Below are positions 1-10,180 of a stretch of DNA of 64,000 nt, one piece after another. The translations under genes were made by a program, and so were the position numbers. The notes beneath the pieces were generated by a model that worked only from the letters and a program-made list of their open reading frames with translations, searched no databases and was not told where the DNA came from. Position 1 is the stretch's first letter; each line of letters begins with the position of its first letter. Source of the stretch: Narthecium ossifragum (Eukaryota; Streptophyta; Magnoliopsida; Dioscoreales; Nartheciaceae); assembly GCA_963920575.1 (NCBI GenBank), contig OY986973.1, positions 17,532,062 through 17,596,061 of the forward strand, given 5' to 3'.

Positions 1-141
1 AGAGAGAAGATATTTCAATATTCGAAGTTAATTCATATAAAATATCAAAAGGCTCTTATAGAGTTACAAAGAACCTACTTATAGACCTAAAATGTGATCC
101 TACCAAGTAGAAAAGAGTCTAGTCTAAATAAAAAACCAAAT
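1..141 (-). repeat. LTR-like segment of a gypsy-type element (distal part, copy 1)
   Basis: Together with 2193-2345 this is one repeat unit that the Pack-MULE has split. The joined unit matches 5415-5620 base for base over long stretches. Read on the minus strand it has the look of a plant LTR: T-rich, a TATAAG-like box, then a run resembling an R/U5 region. It lies next to a minus-strand gag remnant. The clade is not certain; a Reina-type gypsy is my guess from general look only. Confidence 0.5.
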
Positions 142-151
142 TAGACAAAAT
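142..151. repeat. Target-site duplication of the Pack-MULE (left copy)
   Basis: The ten bases tagacaaaat occur here and again at 2183-2192, directly flanking the inverted repeats. Nine to eleven bp is the usual size for Mutator-like elements. The paralogous host repeat near 5.45 kb carries one similar copy (tagccaaaat), as expected of an empty site. Confidence 0.85.
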
Positions 152-300
152 GGTTTAATTACACTTTTGGTACCTGTAAAACTTTGAATATACCACTTTA
201 GTACCTCTAGTTTTATAATTACGTTTTTAGTACCTATATTTATTGAAAATAACACATGTAATACCTGTCGTTAGACGCCGTTCTCCAGACTTGACGGCAA
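152..300 (+). repeat. Left terminal inverted repeat of the Pack-MULE
   Basis: It is AT-rich with a recurring gtacc every 25-35 bp. It pairs closely with the complement of 2090-2182; similarity past about 240 is patchy but resumes around the gttagacg and acggcaaa motifs. The inner part shares gacggcaaa and a following cacgtgaYatcac with the element at 35013-35507. Confidence 0.8.
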
Positions 301-613
301 ACCGCTCACGTGATATCACGTGAACAGTTTCCAGTCAATTTTGATATGTTTTCAATCAATTTTGACTGGTTTTGGAACGTCATCTTCTCCGTCTCTAATC
401 TCACATCTCTCTCTCCTCCCTCTCTCTCTTTCGTGCTCTCTCTCTCACTCGTCTCTCTCTCTCCCTCCCCTGTCTCTCCATCTCTCCTCTCTCCTCTCTG
501 TCGGTGGTGAGTTGCCCGAAGGAGTCGGTGATGAAGTGCCCGTAGAGCACGTCGAGGTTTGCCCGGAAAGAATCGGTGATGACCACCTCATGGCCTCTCT
601 CGAAAAGGATGCA

Positions 614-840
614 TGCGACGTTCCCTGGCTTGAGTCCAGACATCCCGGCGACGGCCTGTTTCAGGCGGCCTGGCGGTCCGGGGTGGTCTTGGCCGCGGAG
701 TTCAGGCCTCGCACGCCATTGCAGCAAGCCGCTGACACGACTCCTTCGTTGGTCGCGTAGCTGATGCATGGCCTCAGGTACCCAATCACGGCGCCGCATG
801 TGATCGCCGCCGATGCCTCCCGGGCGCCGGCAACCAGCAT
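614..840 (-). pseudogene. Captured fragment of a type-1 non-specific lipid-transfer protein
   Basis: Non-specific LTPs are small secreted proteins with four disulphides that bind lipids in the apoplast. On the minus strand from 840 there is a short hydrophobic lead-in ([11 protein letters not shown]), then [18 protein letters not shown] and [18 protein letters not shown]. These match the first four cysteines and the N-terminal half of nsLTP1. At about 664 the frame breaks where the family has CNC: roughly eight bases seem to be missing, giving a TGA in that frame. The match resumes in another frame as [17 protein letters not shown]. The last cysteines are absent and the sequence runs into unrelated DNA, so it cannot encode a functional LTP. 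It lies directly downstream of the P450 fragment, same strand, inside the Pack-MULE. Confidence 0.75.
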
Positions 841-874
841 GCAGGCGATCTTTACAGGCATGGATGATAGATGT

Positions 875-1516
875 CATATGGAAACCATCAAGCAGAGCAA
901 TGTTCTCTTTGATGACCTCGCTGAACACCTCGTTCCTATCTTCTCTAGCAAATTTCCCATAGACAATTCTGCAGATGATATCATTGGCAAAGCTGTACAG
1001 GATCTTGGTTACATTCACCGGAGATGTCGGCGAAGAAGAGATCTTTTTGATCATGAGAGCCACTTCCTCCTCTTTGGCCGGCCGGAAGGACTGCACTCTC
1101 TTGGAGCTCAACAAGTGGGCGTTGGAGACCTTTCTCAGCTGCCTCCAGTGATCGGCGTAGGGTGAGAAGGCCATGTCGGCGCCGCCGTAGAGGAGTATCT
1201 TGGCGGCCTTCAGAGAGGGCCGGCTGGCTAAGACGAGATCATGGGTTTTCATGATCTCTCGTGCCACCTCCATGGACGAGACGACGATGGTCGGCACATG
1301 GCTGAGGTGGAGGAGCATGAGCGGCCCGTTCTGCCGTGCAAGAGCTCGGAGAGATCGGTGAGGCAGCGAGCCGAGCTGGTGGAGGTTTCCTATTAGGGGA
1401 AGCTTTGGTGGAGAAGGTGGCTGCAGCTGACTTCTTCTCTTTACTCTTTTGGTCCTCACAAGAAGTAGTGAAACTAATAAGAGAAGAGCAAGCCATGAGA
1501 AAGCTAGCAGAAACAT
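875..1516 (-). pseudogene. Captured 5' half of a CYP71-type cytochrome P450
   Basis: The ATG at 1516 opens about 214 codons typical of a plant A-type P450. There is an N-terminal membrane anchor rich in Leu (residues 1-20), a basic stop-transfer stretch, the proline hinge (PPSPPKLPLIGNLHQLG), the B-region with LASRPS, and the C-helix WRQLRKV (the WxxxR motif that contacts haem propionate). It ends near the F/G region (KENIALLDGFHM). The I-helix AGTDT, ExxR, PERF and haem-cysteine regions are all absent. The reading frame is open throughout, so capture may be recent or selection weak. It is joined to LTP sequence at about 870. CYP71 enzymes are ER-bound monooxygenases of specialised metabolism; this piece cannot bind haem. 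Confidence 0.85.
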
Positions 1517-1611
1517 TGTGTACTCTGCAGCAGCTATTTCAGTCCGGAACCCATGTTTTATAGTGAAAGATGGATGTAAAGATCCATGCCTGACATCTAT
1601 CATCTATGTAA

Positions 1612-1713
1612 AGATCCACCTTCGACTCGGTCCTGGCCGGCTGCGTGCCGGTGCTCTTCTCGGGCGACTCGTTCACCTGGCGGGAGAGGAGAGGAGCTAT
1701 CGCATGGAGTTCT
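1612..1713 (+). pseudogene. Possible GT47 (exostosin / MUR3-like) gene fragment
   Basis: In the frame beginning at 1612 the plus strand reads RSTFDSVLAGCVPVLFSGDS. This resembles the conserved motif near the C-terminus of plant GT47 glycosyltransferases (xyloglucan galactosyltransferase MUR3 relatives). Only about 30 codons remain and the start of the match abuts a short sequence shared with the P450/LTP junction. It would be the third captured gene, on the opposite strand to the others. The call rests on one motif from memory. Confidence 0.42.
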
Positions 1714-2004
1714 GATTTAAGGATAGCATGACGTCAGCGTAAATAACTATGGTGCATGTTGAACTACTGGGAAGTAATGAATGCTCTGCCTGCCATAAAT
1801 ATATGCTAGAGCAGTGGGTAGACGGCGATGAAGGTTGGTGAGACGACGGCCGGCGATGAACGTTGGTGAGACGACGGCCGGCTATCACGCCGTGGCCATT
1901 GAAGCCCACCGTCGAGTTCATTGCCAGTGACCGAGAGAGAGCACGGTAGAAAGAGGGAGGAGAGAGAGGAGAGAGATTAGAGATTAAATATGGTGATGAG
2001 GTGG

Positions 2005-2182
2005 CAAAACCCGTGTGACCGATTTGCCGTTTGAAAAAATAACGTCGTTAGACGATCGGATCAGAGGTCGGATCAGAACGAAGCGATTTTAATAGTATAG
2101 GTACTAAAAACGTATTTATAAAACTAGAGGTACTAAAATGGTATATCCAAAATTTTACATGTACCAAAAGTATAATTAAACA
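2005..2182 (-). repeat. Right terminal inverted repeat of the Pack-MULE
   Basis: This is the complement of the left TIR; the outer 90 bp are near-identical apart from scattered substitutions. The inner part is looser. Confidence 0.8.
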
Positions 2183-2192
2183 TAGACAAAAT
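2183..2192. repeat. Target-site duplication of the Pack-MULE (right copy)
   Basis: The sequence is tagacaaaat, identical to 142-151. Confidence 0.85.
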
Positions 2193-2345
2193 AGTCTACT
2201 TAGAACCATCGATTTGCTACTAAAACAATCCAATTAAAGAGTCCAAATACTTTAGAAGACCTAAATTAATCAGAAAACTAAATAAAAAAACATAATCTAG
2301 CCGAGGAATGTCTCCGCGAAAACCATGGGAATGCCTCCTGCATTA
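2193..2345 (-). repeat. LTR-like segment of a gypsy-type element (proximal part, copy 1)
   Basis: This is the other half of the repeat interrupted by the Pack-MULE. It matches 5450-5620, including acctaaattaatcag and gaaaaccat followed by a CCTGCAT end. It joins directly to the minus-strand gag remnant. Confidence 0.5.
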
Positions 2346-2930
2346 ACCCCCTCCACGGCTCCACTTGAAGAATCTATTTTTCTTGATGAAGTAAGTACGG
2401 ATTGGTGTCTTTCCTTGCCGAAGTCTTTTTTTCTACACTGTATTTCACCAAACAGCTGCTCCACTCTAAAGGCCACAAGTTTAACCATCCGCCCCTCAGG
2501 AACTTCCTTCATATTGAAAAATCAGTCCACCTCAAAACCAAGTCAAGAAATTCTTCAATATACATATTCCCAATGAAAGATAGAATATCTTCCTTCAACA
2601 TGTAGTCTTCATACCCTCTATTTCGTCCTCGCCGATGGCCGAGATCAAAAGCCTCTTCTTCATCATCTGAATCAGAATCATCTTCTTTATAGGCACGTCG
2701 ACGATGACCGTGAATGTCACGATCGTCATTTCGTCCCCCTAGTCCACCACCAAGGTGGCCTCGGGCAAAACCTCGGCTCTTCCTCCATTGGCGTTGTGAT
2801 TTAGATTAGCGTCAAGTCACATTCCGGCAAGCATCTCGTGAATCTCCGCCGTCTGCTAACGGTGTTCCACTATGAACTGCCTCTGCTCCTCGATCGCTAC
2901 CCAAATAGCTCATATACTGTCACGTCCTAA
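2346..2930 (-). pseudogene. Gypsy gag remnant
   Basis: On the minus strand this holds, from high to low coordinates, EEQRQFIVEHRQQTAEIHEML, LDANLNHNANGGR, an acidic and basic linker (DDSDSDDEEEAFD), then EVPEGRMVKLVAFRVEQLF. That order is the usual N-terminal gag of plant Ty3/gypsy elements: coil, linker, then the VKLVA..LKG..WW box. Several frameshifts and stops separate the pieces, and the sequence ends where the LTR-like repeat begins. It is non-functional. The minus-strand LTR at 2932-5394 sits directly upstream with a poor primer-site match between them, so it may be the 5' LTR of this gag. Confidence 0.6.
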
Positions 2931-2931
2931 C

Positions 2932-5394
2932 CCAGAAAATCCATTCAGATCGAGACGTGAGCCAACCTAACACAAATCAACCACGTGACGTAAGATTTAC
3001 ATATCCAAAACCACCGCTAATTTGAACAATTTAAAGACAAGGGTATAAAGATAATTAAATATTACGTTCCTCAAAATTACATTAATGAATGATACAAACT
3101 TTATCAAATACAATAAATGCGACTTTATATAAAAATTTTCTCGAATAGAATAATTTATACATCATGATTTAGAACTGTAATCAAAGCTATAAAAGAAACT
3201 CCTCGAAACTCTAAAATACTTGATCTCTCTGAGAATGCCGCGCTACCGCCTAGAAGACCACATGAAGAAGGAACTTTATCGATACCTGCATCACCAATAG
3301 AGCTCAGGTAGGGTGAGCAACAATGCTCAGTAGGGTTTTACTCTAACGTCACATATAAAGGGAGGGTAACAACAACAGTGTCGGGACCCATTACGGTCAT
3401 AGGGAGATCTCTCTACACTCACCGCTTACTTCAGGACGCGTACGCAGGGTTGGTATCTCTCCCGTACCAACCGCCATCCCTCTTCCCTAGGACTGCAACC
3501 CTAGCGGTGAAATAAGGTGACGAACCCGATGAGCACGGACCCAAGATGAGTACATCGTTGCTACACCGCCACCGGTCTCATCCTCAACCATAGTGTACGG
3601 GGCCTCAAGAAACGGGAGTAGGACCCAGGGTGATGCGTAGCTCCCATACAACATGCGCCGAGTCCGGGAAACCCACGACACAACCTTTACACCTCCAAAC
3701 ATAACACGATTCAAGGTTGACTACACAACAATCTCAAATGATAGCAAACGTGATCAGATGATAACAATCACGCACTAAGCCTCAACTATCCAAGCCATGG
3801 TCCTAGGGCTAGATCTGGACTACCCGATACCTCCGGATCGGGGATATCGCCCACATCCTAACCCTAATGCTTCTAATGCAACCAATTATGTATGAGCCTA
3901 CACAATTAATTAGGCTAGGTTTCTCTATATGGCATTTCATCATACAAGTCAACATAGCATGCAACATACCAATAGAGAGCTAATAATATAAAATATAGTA
4001 AAGGACTAAGCATTACATAAAGTATAAAAGAGGTTAATAAGGCATAGAGCATAACATAACTAATATTACCAACTCATCAAGGGTTAACAATCATCCCAGC
4101 TACGTAAAGCCAAGCTCGCATATAACCATCAACCCCTCATGAGTGTACCTCCAAGTCATTCAACAACTAAGGAAGCCAAACTATGCATGTATCAACCAAC
4201 ACATGCTAATAACCATACATGCCTTTATAAAGCTAAACATCCAAGCTATGTATTCAATAAGACATTCAAAACGACACACATTCGGCCTCTAACTTAGCAT
4301 TCAATTTAGGCACATCATCGTCCATTAAACGAAACATTCTCGGGGGTCATGACTCCCCCAGTTCACCCACAAGCCTACGTAAGGCTCGACTAATATGGTC
4401 TAATAGATCGATATAGTCTAGATATATACATAGCATGCACCAATTTGACACAAAAATCCTAACTTGCATGAGAACTAGAAAATAGTTAAATTCGTCATAA
4501 ATCCCTCAAAAACAATCGAAAAATCACATAATTAAATATGTCGGTGATAGACATGATTAGGGAGGTCATACTAGAAGAACATGTAGAAAAGGAATCGAAT
4601 AAACCTCGAAAATGGCCAACATGCATCCACTCTGTCATGAGAGCGATCGATCGCAACTAGCAGTTTCAGGAATTCAGTGGAAAAATCTCCAAATCTCACG
4701 CAAACAGTGACGAAAAGCGATGGAATTTGAAACATAAGAAAACTAGGCATAGGGAAGCATACAAGTGAAGAGAAAACCACAATACAAGCTCAATCCATCC
4801 TAATATGGCCTAAACGTAGGATTAGGGATAGAAACCTCAGCTTTATTAAGCCAATCTTCTCCCAAACTCCACTAATCCAATCTAGGGTGGCCTAAATTAG
4901 TGTTACCCCAAGCTTTGGCCCCCCTCCAAGCCACTGGATTCGTCTCTCATGAGCTCCCAAAACCCCTCTATCTAAAACCCTAAAGAAACGGGTACTGAGA
5001 AAAGATCTCAGCTGCCATCTACTTATACCCTCAGTCCCGAATCCAATCGATCGCTTTGGGCTGAAAGTTACTAAGTCTCGAGACTGATCGATCGCGCTCC
5101 TCGCTCTGGGCTGAAAGTTGCCCTAAAAACAAGCTTTCACGCCCAAGCTCGGATCTTCCAATTCCAAGCACACTTACAGTTTTAAGAAGCATATTCATCA
5201 CTCATGAAACCATGTGTGCGCTACCGTGTGTGAAACCCAACTCCATAAGGGTAAATTACAAAATGCCCTTGGAGTTGTAATGATCGACACGATCATTCAA
5301 CAAGAGCCACCAAGCCAAACCAACCAAACCACACCCTCGATCTAGAATCTACCCGGGAAAGAGAAGAACTCTCTTAAGAGTTAAGAATAGTGCA
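2932..5394 (-). mobile_element. Degenerate gypsy (chromovirus-like) LTR
   Basis: Read on the minus strand, this about 2.46-kb stretch parallels the 2.4-kb LTR of the chromovirus at 13958. Near the start both have a segment reading (A/T)TTTACCC or TTACGCC, then a GTTGG/TTTCACAC motif and a GCGCACACATGG/GTGCACACACTGG motif. Both end in a ..GTGACA / ..GCGACA terminus. Two GATCGATCG palindrome clusters lie at about 4640-4670 and 5040-5095. Just outside the 2932 end is gtatatgagc, a possible worn primer-binding site. The outer limit at 5394 is approximate and I found no target duplication. Confidence 0.5.
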
Positions 5395-5414
5395 AACAAG
5401 TCATGGCTGAAAGT

Positions 5415-5620
5415 AAAAAAGAATCTAGTCTAAATAGAAAACCAAATTAGCCAAAATAATCTAATTGGACTCCTAATCAATTTGATACTAAAACAACCTA
5501 GATAAATAGTCTAAATACATTAAAAAACCTAAATTAATCAGAGGACTAAATAAAAGACAATACAATCCAGTCGAGAAGTGTGTTCGTGAAAACCATAGGA
5601 CATGCGTCCTGCATCCCACT
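5415..5620 (-). repeat. LTR-like segment, copy 2 (empty-site paralog of the Pack-MULE target)
   Basis: It matches 110-141 plus 2193-2345 with no insertion at the Pack-MULE position: caaattagccaaaataatct here against caaattagacaaaat followed by the element in copy 1. It therefore serves as an internal empty site. Confidence 0.7.
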
Positions 5621-6149
5621 ATTAAACAAATAACGATTTAACAATATCTGAACACAAAAACACCAAATAGTTCAACACTGACGATGCAGGCTGATCAGGG
5701 GAGGTTTTACACATGCAACAGTAGTTGGCAGTACAAGTCAGCATATTAAACAGGATGGATGGATGGATGGATGAATGGATGGATGGCATGGAGTAAGACA
5801 ACTGATTTTCTCTTCACATATCTAGATTTACGTCTATGTAGAAAATCACAAGAAAAATAGAATTTTAAGCTCTCTTACTTTCCTAAAATAATTGCTTGCA
5901 GTGTCAGATCTCATCCTATCATCTGTCTATAAATAGAGGTTCCACCCAAATATAATTAAAAGTCCTAATCTAAAGAGAAATCTATCACTAATAATTAACC
6001 TAACTTAATCAGAAATCTAAGTTAGAATTGGAGGCCTCTATTATTGATGGGTTTGGTAACCCTATTTTTCTAGAAACATGTGTATTTTATTAGATAATCC
6101 AATGTTTGCTTGTATTTATCTTGATTGTCCGGAATCAGCCGAATTTTTT
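5621..6149. other. Intergenic, no gene seen; GGAT microsatellite
   Basis: No coding signal is visible. A (GGAT)n-type run with one interruption (gatgaatgg) lies at about 5754-5788. The rest is AT-rich unassigned sequence. Confidence 0.5.
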
Positions 6150-6503
6150 GTCATTTTAGACCCCCTTAACCCATTTGGCACTTTTTGACCCAAGGCTGTT
6201 ATTTTTTTCATGTTAAGACCCCCTATTTACCTAATTGAACTTAAATGCCCTCATCACTTTACATGTCACCCCTCATTCATCAATCAACCTTATAAAGTAC
6301 AGTGTATTAAATCATATGGTCTAGATTATCTATCTGTATTAATCTAACTTATATCTAACAGTGGAGATGGTTGAAGAGTTTTTAGGAAAAGAGAGAAGTA
6401 GTGGCGGTTATAACCGTGCTAGGTGGCACGGGGAGCCTATTAGTATTTCTAATATAAAACCCATTTAAATATAATATTATAAAACCTACTATTATACAAC
6501 TAG
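6150..6503 (+). repeat. Outer foldback element, distal left arm
   Basis: This pairs in inverted orientation with about 25290-25640. Shared blocks include acccccttaaccc / cctcccttaacc, atttaccta then gaacttaaatgc, and ctttacatgtcacccctcattc. The arm continues at 8463 after an inserted smaller inverted-repeat element. Ends are approximate. Confidence 0.6.
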
Positions 6504-6664
6504 TATAGGGCATGTGCCACATGAGACGTTCCTATATGTTCACCTTTTTTCAATTATGTTCATTTTTTTCGATCATACACCTTGGATCTTAAGTCGAATC
6601 GATGTCAACCATTGATATCGATTTATTCCCTATGAGCTTCGCTTGCTATGATAAGGTTGATAAA

Positions 6665-7240
6665 AAGCCGGATTTATTGTCTAAAAGGCCCCCTTGTGAT
6701 CTCTATTAGCGGACCGAGATCTCATCCCAACATTATTTGCAGATTCGGACTCCAAACCCAAATAATTCCAAAATTACCCTCCAATTCACCCCATGTGAAT
6801 TGACCATGGATGGCCATGCCACATGACATGGCATGGTATGGTATGGCCATCTGATGGTCATCCCCTGCTACACACTTGCCACGTGGCATGCATATATTTA
6901 TTAAATATTAATAATTTAATAATTTTTAATTAAAATATTAACAAAAATACTATTTTTGGATGACGTGGACCTATCACGACATGACACGTGGCATGCGGGA
7001 CCCACTTATATTAATATTTTATTACAATAATATATTATTAATATTATTTAATAGGCCAATGTTTCTGCGAGTACAAAAGATAATGTAATAATTTTTATGC
7101 GTTCATAAATACGGGTATAAATTTTTACACGCTAAAGAACCACGAGTATAATGTTTATAAATTTTTTATAACTTTTTATGCGTACATAAATGCGGTAATA
7201 AATTTTTACGCGTTAAAGAACCACGAGTATAATTTTTTAC
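6665..7240 (+). repeat. Inner inverted repeat, left arm
   Basis: This is the inverted partner of 7862-8462. Examples are ttgtgatctctattagcgga here against tccgctaatagagatcacaa there, gaccatggatggccatgcca against its complement, and the attttttatgcgttcataaat blocks. The arms are about 0.6 kb. They contain G-box-like CCACGTGG and a very AT-rich stretch. No transposase is encoded. Confidence 0.7.
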
Positions 7241-7600
7241 GCGCACTTGTATAATATTTTACACGTACATAAGAGTGCGTAAAAACTTATACTTGTGTTT
7301 TGTGAGTGCATAAAAATTGATACGCGTATAGTATATGATGAATACGTGTATAGCATATTATAAGTCCTTCAGTTATTTTAATAGACTTTTAACACATGGA
7401 AAAAGGCATTAAGAAATGTATAGATAAAGAAAGATAATTAAATAAGTTTTTTTCGCTTTAAAAAAATCTTAAAAAGTAGGATGCTTGCTGTTTTGAGCTA
7501 ATTGAGAAGTTAGGATCCCAATTGTTACTATACGCGGGTCCTGTACACATCGCATGGCAAACATGTTATACAGAAGTCATGAGTGATCATTGATTCGATG
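7241..7600. other. Unassigned spacer between inner inverted repeats
   Basis: AT-rich and without coding signal. The last about 40 bases may still belong to the mitochondrial insertion, but I cannot place them. Confidence 0.4.
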
Positions 7601-7858
7601 CTTCAGGCGAAACCAATTCTCAGGGTGTGACGGGCTGTGTACAGGGCTTGAGTACATATTCACCGTGACATGCTAATCTGCGATTACTAGCGATTTCAAC
7701 TTCATGTTCCCGAGTTGCAGAGAACAATCCGAATTAAGGCCATCTTTCCGGATTCGCTCCGCCTTACAACCTTGCTTCCCATTGTTATTGCCATTGTAGC
7801 ACGTGTGTGCCCCGGCCCATAAGGGGCGTGCGGACTTGACATCATCCCCACCTTCCTC
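7601..7858 (-). pseudogene. rrn18: Mitochondrial 18S rRNA (rrn18) fragment, nuclear insertion
   Basis: The complement of this segment reads like the 3' domain of a small-subunit rRNA, with GAGGAAGGTGGGGATGATGT, GCAATGGCAATAACAATGGG and the 3' region equivalent to the universal GTACACACCGCCCGTCACACC (here altered). The plus strand has tacttcatgttcccgagttg-type sequence (gatttcaacttcatgttccc) and tccggattcgctccgcc. These match the plant mitochondrial version rather than plastid 16S, which differs there. Substitutions such as gggctgtgta for gggcggtgtgta show it is decaying. It sits in the loop between two inverted-repeat arms. Confidence 0.8.
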
Positions 7859-7861
7859 ATT

Positions 7862-8462
7862 GTACATAAGAGTGCATAAAAAATTATACTCGTAGTTCTT
7901 TAGCGCGTAAAAATTTATACCCGCATTTATGTACGCATAAAAAGTTATAAAAAATTTGATGTATATAAACATTATATTCGTGGTTCTTTAGTGTGTAAAA
8001 ATTTATACCCGTATTTATGAACGCATAAAAATTATTACATTATCTTTTGGACTCGCAGAAACATTGGCCTATTAAATAATATTAATAATATATTATTGTA
8101 ATAAAATATTAATATATGTGGGTCCCACATGTCACGTGTCATCTCGTGATTGGTCCACGTCATCCAAAATAGTATTATTTTTAATATTTTAAATAAAAAT
8201 TATTAAAATATTAAAAAATTATTTAAAAATTATTAAAATATTAATATTTAATAAATATATTTACGCCACGTGGTAAGTGTGTTGCAGGGGATGACCATCG
8301 GATGGTCATGCCACGTCACGTGGCATGGCCATCCATGGCCAATTCACATGAGGTGAATTGGAGGATAATTTTGAAATTATTTAGGTTTGGGATCCGAAAA
8401 TAATGTTGAAATGGGTCTCGATCCGCTAATAGAGATCACAAGAGGGCTTTTAGCCAATAAAT
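7862..8462 (-). repeat. Inner inverted repeat, right arm
   Basis: Complement of the left arm at 6665-7240. It begins only a few bases after the rRNA fragment ends. Confidence 0.7.
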
Positions 8463-9422
8463 TCATAAAAAAGCCCCCATAATGTTCTTCCTCCCCCTAC
8501 CAGCTTGTCGATTTTTAATTCCCACCGAACCAATTCCTCTACCATTATCTTCTCTTATCTTAAGCCATTAACTCTTAACTTATGCCCCTCCTACATCCTC
8601 TTCTCTACCCCCTCAATCGTTTTATTCTCTTTTTTAAACCAAATCCATCACTCAACATCATCTTTTCCCGTATTTCAACACCCTCGACCATGGCATCTCT
8701 CCGTACTTTTTCTTTTCCGTATCTTTTCACCGAACTCTACAATCATTTATGCAGGTATTTCCAACATACACTCCCCATTGTTTTCAAACAAACTCATTAC
8801 TAACAAATCAAATTGTTATTTTAACAGCCCATTTGACCCCTAAAACATTCAATTTTGACATTTTTGTATAATCAAACTTGTAGTCCTTCAAATTTTCTTT
8901 GTAACGCATCAAAAATCAACTCAATCGGAGGTCGAATGAAAAGGTTATGCTAAAAAAACCTAGCCGAAAAACACACTCGATTCGATAAATGCGCACACAA
9001 TTTGCAAAAATGCATGAGACTGGCGTTAACAGCCCATTAGACCCTCTAAACATTCTATTTTGAGATTTTGTGTGAATCAAAGTTGCATGCTTTTTAATCC
9101 TCTTTCCAACCCATCTAAAATCACCTCATTTGGAGATGGGATGATAAAGTTATGATAAAAAAAAGTACATGTATAATTATTAAATAAGTGTAGAATTCAA
9201 TAATACGCGTATGTATCGAATTCTGTGAGTATTTATGAGGTTGTGCACGTATTTTTGTAATTTTACATAAATTTATTGAATTCTATGTGTATTTATCAAA
9301 TTATACATGTACTTAGTGAATTATGCGTGTATGTATCGGCGCAACTCAGTTTTTCAGCATAACTTTCACATCAGTCCTTTCGATTGAAGTGAGTTTTTAT
9401 GGGTTAAAAAGAGGATTCAAAG
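8463..9422 (+). repeat. Outer foldback element, proximal left arm
   Basis: This matches the complement of about 24480-25290 almost throughout: ttaagccattaactcttaac here and the complement of gttaagagttaatggcctaa there, and aaacttgtagtccttcaaat on both. The arms contain an internally repeated unit of roughly 190 bp (tagaccctctaaacattcta type) seen more than once per arm. ORFs in the arms show no recognisable protein. The copia target site CAAAG is its last five bases. Confidence 0.7.
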
Positions 9423-10163
9423 TGTTGGGGAACTGGAGGTGAGTCGGATCACCCAGAACCCACTTCCGATGGCAAACACAAGACAAGAGAGAGGGCAAGC
9501 AAAGAAAAAGCACACACACAAGAACACACCAGGATTTACGTGGAAAACCACTCGGCAAAATACCGAGAGTAAAAATCACGGGCGGAGGAGGAGGGTTTCA
9601 CTATGAATCAAGGAGTACAAAGCTTTTCATCTAGAGGAGAACAAGACCTCTCCCTCTAGGGTTTTCGTTATCAAAAACCATAGTTAGGGTTACAAACCAA
9701 CCCTATTTATATCCCCTAATTAATCCACATTCGGATTAATCTGGACCCTTAAATTTTTCCCGGATTCCGCAAAGGATCGATCTTCTTGGAGAGAAGGATC
9801 GATCCTTTCATTCCGTAGAATTGGTCGCCCCGACAAAGATCGATCCTCTAGAGCATGAGGATCGATCATCCAAAACAGGCACTCTGTCATGGGAAAAATC
9901 ACCTGAGAGGATCGATCTTTATAGGGCATAGGATCGATCCTTCAAACTGGGTTCTCTGTCATGGGAAAAATCACCTGAGAGGATCGATCCTTTCCAACCC
10001 AGCTTTCTGTCATAGGAAGAGGATCGATCCTTTCCAAGCAAAGGATCGATCCTTTGTCTCCCTGCACCTTGTTTGTCTCCTTCTTCTCCTTCTTTCGCCG
10101 TACCCAGTTGCTTCGATCAACTGGGTTTGTTTGTTGAGGCCTCATGAGGAGAAAACCCCAACA
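9423..10163 (-). repeat. Copia 3' LTR
   Basis: 741 bp. It contains many GGATCGATCC palindromes at 9770-10055 and two copies of the 72-bp unit that is present in three copies in the other LTR. Otherwise the two LTRs are very similar. Confidence 0.92.
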
Positions 10164-10180
10164 AACTCCCCCTTCTCGAC
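10164..10180 (-). other. Copia polypurine tract
   Basis: On the minus strand gtcgagaagggggagtt lies immediately 5' of the 3' LTR, the expected priming site for plus-strand DNA synthesis. Confidence 0.8.

Larger units (their letters stand above)
152..2182. mobile_element. Pack-MULE carrying P450, lipid-transfer-protein and probable GT47 fragments
   Basis: This is a 2,031-bp non-autonomous Mutator-like element. Its ends are long inverted repeats: 152 onward starts ggtttaattacacttttgg, and the complement of the right end starts tgtttaattatacttttgg. Matching continues for about 90 bp and more weakly to about 150 bp. A 10-bp direct repeat flanks the element. The interior is GC-rich, unlike the AT-rich TIRs and the surroundings, and encodes fragments of at least two, probably three, unrelated cellular genes: P450 and lipid-transfer protein on the minus strand, a possible GT47 piece on the plus strand. 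No transposase is present, so it would depend on a MULE elsewhere. Fusing exons of different genes between TIRs is the defining property of Pack-MULEs. A Helitron is excluded by the TIRs and TSD. Confidence 0.88.

Noticed and set aside
7601..7858. Plastid 16S rRNA or bacterial contamination
   Set aside because: The wording around gatttcaacttcatgttccc and tccggattcgctccgcc fits plant mitochondrial rrn18 better than plastid 16S, and the segment is embedded in repeats continuous with the nuclear sequence.
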